From Sipunculus nudus (lineage: Eukaryota; Annelida; Sipuncula; Golfingiida; Sipunculidae), in the NCBI GenBank assembly GCA_026874595.1, contig CM049310.1:19010058-19074057 (forward strand): 64,000 nucleotides of DNA, given 5' to 3'. The notes beneath the pieces were generated by a model. It ran no database searches. It was not told the origin of the DNA and saw only the letters and a program-made list of their open reading frames with translations. The translations under genes and the position numbers were made by a program. This document shows, in pieces, positions 50,532 through 61,714 of the stretch; the first letter of the stretch is position 1; the number at the start of each line of letters is the position of its first letter.

Positions 50532-53500
50532 GTAAGTTTTATATCGCTGTTGTCCATGTCTTCATGTACTAATGGAAATTAAATTAAGGGACTCTTTGAA
50601 AAAATAATGACATTGAAGTTGTACATAAAAGAAGGATGAGAATTTGTCAGCATTAGCTTTTTCAAATTTCAAATCACATATGGTGAACCTGATTATCTTA
50701 TTTATAAATGGTGAACATGATTATATATCCAACAAAATAAATATAAAAATTTATTTCTGTAGTGCAAATGTGTTTCTTTGTCAAGTGGCGCATACCTCAT
50801 GTTTTTACAATTTCATGCTATGACATGTCTTAAAAGTGTCAACAATATAATGTACCGAGAAATTATTAGAAAGTTCATTATGGCAAGATCCCTGTCTGTA
50901 CTGAGAATACAGGAGGATCCCCCAAAATCCTGTTACAACCTCCCATGATTGTTGATATTCCTATATGTGCCTGTGAGACAAAATAGCTGATTAAATCACA
51001 ATTGAATTTATCGGCAGCAGTGGCCATGAATACTGGCATAAGCTGGTAATTGCCTGCAGCACAGCCGCCACAAAGACTGTCATCCAAGGGTCAGTGTCTG
51101 GTCCCTGAGTGGATTGTCATCTGCATAATGTTTAATTTCTAGGGAGGCCTTCCCTTCAATGAAAGACCTCAGGGGCCTGTGTGGCAGCAATCAGATGTGA
51201 TATTGCCTTTTTTACTGATGGCAATAAAAGGCATTGAGCCAAGAAAATCAGCCACTGGTTTCTCTTTAAGGAAGGATTCTTGCACATGCCCTGTCCCCAT
51301 ACCCTGCCACTCCCTATGTAACTTTCTGTGAAGCCACGGGAAAAGCCGCAGACACCTCTGTCTGCCGTGCTATCCCAGAGTGCCCCAGAGTAGGTATTAC
51401 AGTCTTCTTTCATATATGGGTGAAGAAGCCAGCCCAGCCCAAAGTTGTCTGACTCACAGCATACTGCAAAACCTTTTAGGGCACATTTTAAACTTGTCTG
51501 CCACCATTGGGAATCCCATTTATTAAGGGGTACTGTTGACTTGTCTGATAAAAAAGCACTGGATATGGCACCATTTATATGCTGTTCCTTCCCAAGCTCG
51601 CTTCACTAATCCACTTTGGTTGTAATTGTGGTAAGATTGGACGTGGCCCCAGGGAGGACCTGATTCAAACTGGGCACGAGAAACCCTCAGCTGATTTCAC
51701 TTGGCCATTTTTCATGGACCTCGCCATCTGGAAATGGAAAAGGGGATGCTCTTTTCACAAATGGATAACCAGCAAAAGAGGCTGCCCAGTATGCTAATAA
51801 ATGAAATTACAACCTGTCTGTGGAAATTTGGCCATGCACCATTCTGAAGCTAAATTCATTTGCTTCATCTGCCATTCATTATGTGTGTGAATGCCATCTC
51901 CCTGGAAGGTGCCTAATATGCCTTTCATGGAAGCCATATCAAACAGCTTACTTTTCTTCTTTTGCCTTATTGGCAGCATCAGGCTCAGGGAGATTGCGTT
52001 TTATATTTTAAACTCATAACCCTGCCCCTGTTGTGATATGCCTAGTGTGTCAGAATTACCAGTCCATGAGTTAGCTCCCATATTCTGAATTACTGGCTGG
52101 CACATATCACTTATCAAGGATCATGACTAAATGGCTTGTGTGTGACATGTAAATGTGTGTGGCTGTTCTGTAGAAAACAGCCAGCATTTTGGTACAAATT
52201 TGCTTTAGAAGAAGATATAGATGTGGTAAGCCAGCCTCCCAGCAATTTGCCAGCTCTTGGGTGGATTAGAATTACATGAGATCTGTGAAAATCAAGCGAG
52301 GATGTTTCTGATATTGTAGTACCAGGAACCACAGATGTTGTAAATCTGGCAGGATATCACGAGACTTGGTTTATTTAATGTTTGTGACAACAGGTAGACA
52401 GTTTATGCAAAAAGGTTCAGGTCTACAGCAGTTCATCATTACTGGCTTCCCTCAGATCCACATAGGCTACTACTGGTACATGTATTATCATCTAGGAAAA
52501 AATTGAATAGTAAATACCACATCTGCTGAATTAGCCACAAAGGTGCCAACAGAAATGTTTAGTCTTCTTCACTGATGAAATGGCTGTATATTCATTTACC
52601 CTTTGTGATTCAAAGAGAATTGAAACAAATTGCTGACATTTATTTATTAAACCAGAAAATAATAATCTGTCATAAAGATTTTGTTAAGTGAATAAGAGGA
52701 TACACTTTAACCAAGTTGTTACTGGTTCATGTTATTACTGTAATTACTAAAAGCTTTTAACTATATTTATTTGCACCAACCTGTAACACCCATGTATTAA
52801 AACACAGAAAATAATGCATAACATATAATCATATGTGACTTTATTATGTCACCTCCTCATTGTCTCAGGTTAACATTTCATTTCTTAATTAACAGTAAAG
52901 CAAGTCATGTTTTTGGCTGGCAGATTTTGTCTTCACTGTGGCAGGCTTCTGGGCCTGTAATGGCAGTGTCTGTGTAAGTCGAGACACAAGGTGATATATT
53001 AAATCAGAATCAGTGAACATGAAGCACAGGACTTAGTTCACTTCATTAGAGAATCCCAGGTGCATTGGTCTGTCCTACTGTATAAAACACCCTCCAAGCA
53101 GAAATTAAAATAGAGTTAGATGGAGGATTAGGAACAATAGAGCTTGGAGTGTTTTGGATTGACAGAATAAAGTGTTACATCTGAAGGCATTTAAAAAATT
53201 TATGCATAAAATACCAAACATTAGGATGACTTTGTGATCAAGACCACTATGTTTGTGTTAGGTATCATTTGATAACTTCTGGCTTCTGTGGAACATTGTA
53301 GGGCACTTGTTTATCAAGGCTGAACCGGGTATGGTGAAAGACATTGACCAAACTTATCAGAGGTCAGGAATGTTGGCAAACTTTCATTCCTAACCAACAG
53401 TAACTTGTTTGATATTGTAGTTGCAACTTCTCTCATTTGGCCCAGATTAGTGTGGTGGCACATTGTCACATTTTCCTAGTGGGAAAATATATGGGAATGA

Positions 53501-56500
53501 TAGTCATTATTTATCTAGCAGTTGTGGAGACCTTTCAGTTAGTCTTGATGACTCATGACATAAAGCTCTATACAATAACAGTAAGTCTGCTGCCATATCA
53601 TTATTTAGTAACTTGATACATGGCATCCTTAGTACTAAAAGTTTACCTGTCCAACATTTGGTCTGGACTTCTCTAAACAACAGCACTGCCTACAGCAGTC
53701 AAAACCATAAACCTTTCCTTTCTAAAGACTTCCCACTGGAAAAATGTTTTACCCCGGAGATAGTTTGTCTGTTTATCTTATTGCTCTAGGTGGTACATGT
53801 AAGGCTAGTTTAACCAGTATCAGACATCCAACATTAAGCAAAGTATGTAGTTTATATATTTATGACAGACATCTGTCAGGCCTGTTTTGGATAGGAACAA
53901 AGTTCACTTGAAACCCTTTGGGATCTTATTCCCCAGTTCTCTCCCAAAGGGATGGTTTATTTTCTCTGTGTACCAGTGAACTTCTTTTTTTCAGTTACAG
54001 AAAAAATATATTGATTTGGAATGAAGCCATGGGCTCAAGAGACTATGTACTAGTGTTGATATAATATAGTCATGCAACTTAATTGTTCTCTTGCATGCAC
54101 AACGCAGTGTAGCAAGAAGATGAAAATGTTAATATTTATTAGCTGCTGGCAAAAAAATACTTTTGTTACCGAGTCATAAGAAAAATATGATTGACCAATT
54201 GATAAAAAAGGTAGAAATTGTGAATATTTATTTTTAACTTGGTTGTTTGGGACCATAATAGTCATCAGTCATATGTTATTGGCCTTGCTGTGTAACTGTC
54301 ATTACATCTTATTTTCTTTGAAAACAAGTGTGGAATTTTGGTGCATGTTTTTGTGAATGAAATTGCTTAAATATTTCTCCATGTGAATTTTGAAACTACC
54401 AGCTGAGCTATTCAGACAGGGCTGATATATTTTGTATATAAACAGTGTATCCAAATCCGCTCAAGTTCTGAGGTCTCCATATACTAAGTTAAAGGCCTGA
54501 GTAATTTGTTCAAAGTCAGACTTGACTTGATATGTCAAATCACATTTTGTGCAAGTCACTGAAGCTACAGATAACTAAATTAGAAGACATTCACCTCTGC
54601 CAGCACTATCATCCACACCTGAAGTCACAGCCATTTAGACTTTGAAAATGCTGCACAAGGGTTTATTTTCCACTTTAATCACACAAGGATGAGCATGATA
54701 GAATCTTGCACCCCATTTAAGACCAACAGTTGGGTTGAAAGTGACAGCAGGCCATAAGTAATACTGCTGCCAGAGGGCTGTAGATTCAAAAAGGAAGATT
54801 TTATGACCTCTTGTAGGCTTCTGGCCATGGAGCTGTAAATGCTTCAGAAAAGTGATTTGGATGTGGTGACGGTTCAGCATCTCAAAACAAATCATGTTTT
54901 ACGCAGGAGAAGTGCAACTTTTATTGGATTCTCCGATGCCTCCTAGCAGTGTCGGTTGCAGCAGGAAGAAATGCAGCACTGGCAGCTTGAATCAGATTGC
55001 TGGCTGTAAGAGCAGTAGAGAACAAATAGAGGGAAGTCCAATGAAATAAAACTAACCTCTTCTACTGGTCCACCCAGGCTGAAAAAAGATAATGATTCCT
55101 ACAGACGGTCGTCTGGTTCACTTGACACCATCATTACAGGGTTTTTGTGAGAACAATTTTATGCATGGTGAAAATTACAGACATGATTTGGGAATTCTAT
55201 ACATGTACCCACTCAGTGTGAAAGTGAAAAGACACCCAGGTTTTCCCTGATAAGTTTTAACAATAAAAGTATAAGTAACAATCAGTCTGGTTTCTCATCA
55301 AGTTAATACCATATCATCTCCTGTCATTCATTGAGATGATGCTGAAAAGCCTTGTGTCATGATGCAGTATTATACAAAAAGTATAAAAATCAAGTTCCTG
55401 CATGATTGTACATTGGTGATTTGCAGGCTGAAGCTACCTTTATTACCGGTTATCAGACTCCAAAGAGGGAAAAGACATTTTAAGTCATTACAGTGTGGGG
55501 TAAAAGTGCTGAGATATGGTTTCCAGTGAGCAGTTGAATTTTTCCTAATGACACACCAGGTCTGTTTACACATGGCCTTATTGCTACTTGGAAAGGAATG
55601 GATGCATGATACCAAAAACTTAGCATGTCAAACGAAATAAAATAATGAGGTATATCTGCCAGAATATATATACTTAGCAATTCACCAAGCAGACAATGGA
55701 TTCAAACATTATGGGGAAAAGGTATGGTACATTAGTGTGCCAACTATCAAAAAGTGACATGATAAATATGAATTTGTGCATGTTGTGAAAAGCAAATTCA
55801 GTACACATAAAGAGTTCAGGTCACATAAATTTAGGCCTGACCTGATGCTTTTAATTCATTAAATTAACTTGAAATATAACCTTTTTGTCTTGAAAAAAAT
55901 GTGTTGGTTTATCCTAGAAAATTCTAATGGCTGGTTAAATTTTAATGATCAAGCTCTTGTGTGAAATTGATTTCTGGGTATGGGTTTAGAAAGAAAATGG
56001 CAAAGACAGTCTGTTTCTAGCAGGACAAATAAAAGCAGATCAGATATTTTTTCCCCAAACATTTTGTTTTGTATGTCTTTAATTTGAATCAGGAGGATAC
56101 TCTTGGAGCTTTGTAAATTTGACCTAGAAAGTCAGTGGACTGACTGAAAAATTGGCTAGTGAAAGTCTACGGAATGCAGGGATGATCTTGGTCACAATCA
56201 AGACTGAAGTGCTAGGCTTCATTTATGTAATTCAATGTCAGGTCCCATGACAAGCATGATCTAAGATCAAACCTGACTTCACTGATTTTGTGCTAATGTA
56301 TTTTATTTTCCATAACTCGGAATTTCCTTCATACCAACACTGAGTCTGGCTTTAATCAAAACATGGATATTCTGAAAAATTGATTTTAATACCCCACACG
56401 CTAATAATCATCAGCACTGGATATTACTCAGATTTTTGGTTTAATCATCTGTGTGACAAGCCAGAAACCAGACTGATCATGGCTTTGTCCTGCAGGGTCT

Positions 56501-57290
56501 AAATTGGTTTCGTTCGCTTTCTGAATGAACTAATCTGTGATACTGTATGAGGGAAGAAAAATAACCAGTACTCATTGGTGTCTGTGATTGGATAATGAGA
56601 GATTATTGATATCCATGCTTTTTCTGGCATCCGTTGCAGGATGATATTTATAACCAGTGTCAAAATCTGATGAGATTCACCAGGCTGAGATCCTGCTCAC
56701 AGAAAGCAAATGAAAATTAAGATTGTAAAATTGACAGTGCTAGAAATCATTGCCATGAGCATTGTGGCCACGCACAAACAGAAATTTGAACAAATAGCCT
56801 CTGCACAGTGAAGATTGATCCAGAAGTGGTACTGGGGTTTGCCTGCTTTCTTTACCGTCTTTTGAGCATTACACTTGTGAGCATGCCTCATTCTGGAACT
56901 GCAGAAGCAGCCTTTATCAACCAAACTTTGCTTCCTTATAAAACATGTCACAAACATTGGCAGCATGTAACCAACCCATTACATGCTTGCTGCTGTTTAC
57001 AAGTAGTTAATTAACAAGTGTTCTTTACTTGGCACAGGCAACTGCAATTTTTAATAGTGTTCTGGGTAAAATTGTTTAATTTATGTGGTCTTGGATGCAT
57101 TTAAACTATATAAAATTGTCTAGTGATTTCTGGAATGTTAACGTCAGTTTTCTGGCTTTCATTTTTTTTCTTTCTTTCCTTCTTTTTTATGTATATTGGT
57201 TCAACTTCTGTTAGTAAATAAATGTGCAAATTCCAATTACTAATTGTTGCACATAATGTATAGAGGTTCCATAAGGGAAAATTTAACATT

Positions 57291-57378
57291 ATGTGCAAGG
57301 TAATTAATTTATGGATGATTGCAGATTTCAGAAAATATGTGCAAGGTAATTAATTTATGGATGATTGCAGATTTCAGG
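57291..57378 (+). repeat. 46-bp tandem duplication
   Basis: ATGTGCAAGGTAATTAATTT followed by ATGGATGATTGCAGATTTCA occurs twice in direct tandem at 57291 and 57337, essentially identical. The module includes a TAATTAATT homeodomain-type core, so the duplication doubles a possible binding site. A simple replication slip is sufficient to explain it. Confidence 0.9.
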
Positions 57379-58247
57379 AGATTTTCATTTAAACAGTTTG
57401 CTCTGATTCGGCTGTTTGAAATTACGCAAACATAAAAATGTAAAGCCCACGATTAGTCACCATGGTGAATCAGAGCACAGAGATTTAATATCGGTAGGAT
57501 TTCCATTTCTTTATAGTAAATATTAAAAGAGCATGATCATCTGATCTGTGACAGCAAAATGGTCTTCCTCATAGATTTGGGCTGGTTTTAATGCGTCACG
57601 CTCTTGCTTGTTTATTGTCAGTTCATGTCCTCAGGGTAAGTGGACAGCTTTGATTTCTTCTGTTACTTGAATGACAATAAACTTGGTGTCCTGTGTAGAT
57701 ATTACCACAGACACATATATGAAAAGTAGGTTGTCAGGTGTATATAATGGTATGGTGTTTAAACAAGACCGTTAGCAGTTCATGCTCAGTCACTGATATC
57801 ATGGATTAATCAGACAATATCCTGTCCAACATTACATAGGCCTTTGGTTTTGTCCTTTGTTGTCTTAATAAACACAAATTCTGCTAGCATGTGGACTCAC
57901 TGATCATAACAGTACCTTTGAAGTAGACCTTCTTGTATCTTGGTGTACTTCACACAAGCAGAAGATATAACAGTTTGTAGGATAATTAAGCATAGCCTGC
58001 TGTTCTACCCTTGAACTAATAACAATATAGCCATCATCCAATACTCATGCTGTGACCATGTAATGTTTGTGTTTAGCCATTACTCTTGACATTCAGTTGG
58101 ACATTGACTTTATGACAGCAAGTGGCAGTTACAGTTTGGAGAGATCAAATGGTATTGAAGATAATTTGCTGAAGATAATTTGCTAAACTGTTTATTTATT
58201 GCAAAATTTAGCCAAAAAATTTTTGGGTTTGAAAGATGTGTAGTAAT

Positions 58248-61200
58248 TTTTAGCTCAGCTGACTATAAGTCATCTGAGCTATTGTCATGGTCCATTGTCT
58301 GTCGTCCGTCCGTCTGTCTTGCCGTCCGTCCGTCTGTCCGTCCGTAAGACTGGCACGTTTTGACACCATTGGACCTACGAATCTGAAATTTGCCAGTTAG
58401 ATGTCCCAAAAATCTCCTACCATGCCAAAAATTGGGTCAATAGGACTTCATTCCTTCGAGATATTAAGGAAAAACCTCAATTTTTTATTAAAAATCTATT
58501 TTTACACTTCAGGACTGCCTAATATCAAAACCACTCATCTGGTTTTCCTTATACTTACCATAAATATTCCTCTATATAGTTCCTATGTACATGCCAGAAA
58601 TTAAGTCAGTATTATTTAATTTAAAAAAGTTATGGGCCCAAACATAATGGACTTTGTAAAAAAATCAGGAAAGATATTTGGTCACTTAAGACCAAAAGTG
58701 TTAAAGGTAGGGACTTTATTTCAGTAATGCAACTTTAATTGATCAAAATTGAATTGTATACCAAAAATTAGATCAAAATCTGTTAAATTTTTTTAAATAT
58801 TGGCAAAAAATATAAAATTGGTACCTTAAATTTTGCCCAAGTTTGACCATGGCACGTTTTTTTCCTGTAAGTACTGTGGATTTAATTTTCACAGCATGTT
58901 TTTGTTAGCCTTTTGTCTGTTAACACCAAAAATTTGAAACCAGTTGATCAAAAACTGAAGATTTTATTCAAGTTTTCAAACACCATGTTACACCAAGTTT
59001 ACATCTAGCTAGTGTTATGCAGTTTGCTAGAGCTCAGCTCCCCAGCTTCAGCTCTAAGTCCTTAAATTTAGCGTACATTTTCCAAATCCCCTACCATGCC
59101 AAGAATTTTATCACTAGGACTTAATTCCTTCGAAATATTAATGAAAAACTTCATTTGTTTTTCATTTTTCCATTAAAAACCCATTGTTACACTGTAAGAC
59201 TGCCTAATATCAAAACCACTGATCTGACTTTGATCATATATAATATACATATTTTTCTATACATTCGCTATGCACATGCCAGAAATGATGTCAGTATTGC
59301 GTAATTGTTTTAAGTTATGGGCCCAAACATAATGCACCTTTTGAAAAATCAAGAAATATATTTACTCCCTTAACAAGAGGATTGCTGAAGCTAGAGATTT
59401 TTTGTCAGGGATGTAACATTATTTAATCAAGATTCAATTGAATACCAAAAATTAGTTCTGAATTTTTCAAATTTTATAAGTTATTAGTATAAATATAAAA
59501 TTAGTACCTTAAATTTTGCCCAACTTTGACCATGGCACGTTTGTTTCCTGAGAGCACTGTTGATATAATTTTCATATCATGCACACATAAGGATTTCATC
59601 ATTGTAGTTTAGAAAGCTGAAAGAAATTGGCCAAATATTGTAGCTTTTATTAAAGTTTGTATGGGACCATGTCAGACCCAGGCTTAATCCAGCCCCTCTT
59701 CAGTCACCTGTATGTTGACCTTGTTGACCATTCATCAGATTATGCATGCTTGAGCCAAGCATACACTGGGGCAGCCAGGCAGCTAATGCCCAGCCACAGT
59801 TGATCCAGGTGTCCAACCCAACTCATCTAGTAGTTGTTTTGAAAAACAACATAACAATAATAAATTAATAATTTTTATTTGTTTTTTATAACAAATTAAA
59901 GAAAAATAAATAGAAAAGGAATTTGTTAGTTGATGAGAAACAGAAAATTAACTTGCAGTAACTGATGATGTAAGAATCTTGTATGGATGGATAGAATGTC
60001 AATGTCAATGTTATTCCAAATAACACCATGCAGTCACCTATGGTATTTTTCAGTGAAATTTTAATGATAAAAAAATATATCATATTATTCATTACTAATC
60101 ATTTGGGATCATATGAAGGATATTAATGATAGACAAAGATGCAGGTGATAATATTAATCTAGATTCCTACTGTGTCTAGTGTGTAGATTGATGTGAAAGT
60201 AGTCCAAAATGAATATATTACATTTATTATGCCCTTGCCACAAAGTGGCCGGGGCATATAGTTTTACCCATGTCCGTCATTCCGTCATCAAACAGTTGTA
60301 CGGACTTTTTTTCGCAATGCCTGCAGATATTGGCCTGATATTTGGAGTGTGGGCAGATAATGACCAGTTACAGATTGAGTTTGCGTTTCGTCCCGGTTGA
60401 CCTACTTTTGACCGTTTTACGGCTCTTGAACATAGAAAATTTCATGAAAAATAGAAATTTTCATGACAAACACACATGTACGGACTTTTTTTCGCAATGC
60501 CTGCAGATATTGGCCTGATTTTTGGTGTGTAGGCAGATATTGACCAGTTACAGATTGAATTAGCGTTTAGTCCCAATTTACCTACTTTTGACTGTTTTAC
60601 GGCTCCTTAACTTAGAAATTTTCATGACAAATACACATGTACGGACTTTTTTTTCGCAATGCCTGCAGATATTGGCCTGATTTTTGGTGTGTGGGCAGAT
60701 ATTGACCAGTTACAGATCTAGTTCGTGATTCCTCCAAGTTGACCTACTTTTGACTGTTTTACGGCTCCTGAACATAGAAAATTTCATGAAAGACAGAAAT
60801 TTTTATGAAAAATGCACATGTATGGACTTTTTTTCACAATGCCTGCAGATACTGGCCTGAATTTTGGTGTGTCGCTTGATAATGACCCGTTACAGGTCAA
60901 GTTTGCATTTTGCCCTTGTTGACCTGCTTTTGACCATACGACACCTCCTGAACTTAAAAAAATTTTACAAAATTTAACAAATGTTTCTAATTTGCCCCAG
61001 GCGGGGGCATTCGTGTCGTTCCGACACATCTAGTTTTTTTTAATATAGATAAAAGCCATAAAACCAGGTACTTATGATTATTATTTAAATTTGTGAATTT
61101 TGTATATTCTTGATTCTCAACATCTTTGTTTGGCTAAAACTGAATAAATACTAGACATGGTGTGAATGCTTTGCAAATGTATTTGAATACAAATATTAAT

Positions 61201-61714
61201 ATGTTCTGCATTAAAAAATTTTATTGCATAAGAATGGGAATTCAGGTAAAAATGAAAGTATTTGAATACCAGTGCAGATACTTTCAAAATGTGTTCATGA
61301 ATGCATTCATGAATATATTCTATAATATTATTTCAATAATCATTTCAGTTATATTTTATTTTAAAAAATCATATGATTTTCTTATTTTTTTTTTAATAAA
61401 AATTATATTGGCACAATATTTGTTATTAAATTTTAATAAATAGTTAAACTCTTTTATAATATGTGCTGCTTATAAGTTATATGGCCAAGTCAAAATCTGT
61501 GTGACAATAGCACTCCATTTGTTAATAAAATAAATGAAATCAATCCTCTTCCCTGTCTCCAAAGATACTATCAAAATCATACATAAGCTAAACACCAACA
61601 ACTCATAATAAAGCTTATATTTATTACCACACAAAACAAGCATGTGCCTTTTTCCCAAATCATATTTTTTATCATATATAACAGCTGAGCGCCGTGACCC
61701 ATGGGTCCCTTGTT
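58248..61714 (+). mobile_element. Helitron-like non-autonomous element, family B copy 2, interrupted
   Basis: Collinear with copy 1 (26866-29501) from the TTTAGCTCAGCTGA start, with the 31-nt palindrome at 58251-58281, to the 3' end, where GACCCATGGGTC (61696-61707) is a perfect 12-bp palindrome followed by CCTTGTT. It differs by scattered substitutions and small indels, a shorter (GTCC)n run at 58297-58345, and an insertion of about 805 bp, element C. Without the insertion both copies are about 2.65 kb. The flanks differ between the two loci, so these are separate insertions and not a segmental duplication. Confidence 0.75.
60227..61033 (+). mobile_element. Helitron-like non-autonomous element, family C, nested in B
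   Basis: The 5' end is a palindrome, ATGCCC-tt-GCCAC-aaa-GTGGC-cg-GGGCAT (60229-60257), followed by GTCC/GTCATTCC sequence. Four tandem modules of about 160-180 bp follow, each starting (C/T)GGACTTTTTTTCGCAATGCC, at 60301, 60481, 60642 and 60823. The 3' end has GCCCCAGGCGGGGGC, then the hairpin GTGTCG-TTC-CGACAC (61013-61027) and ATCTAGTT. Comparison with the intact copy of B at 28820-28835 puts the insertion in a T-rich target, consistent with the T-T insertion of Helentrons. 5' and 3' inverted motifs flanking central tandem repeats match the plan of DINE-1/HINE elements. No coding sequence. Confidence 0.75.

Noticed and set aside
56630-56710. Possible DDR exon after TTGCAG near 56639
   Set aside because: The downstream translation lacks the expected GN loop, R-F-x-P strand or closing cysteine motif of the discoidin domain.
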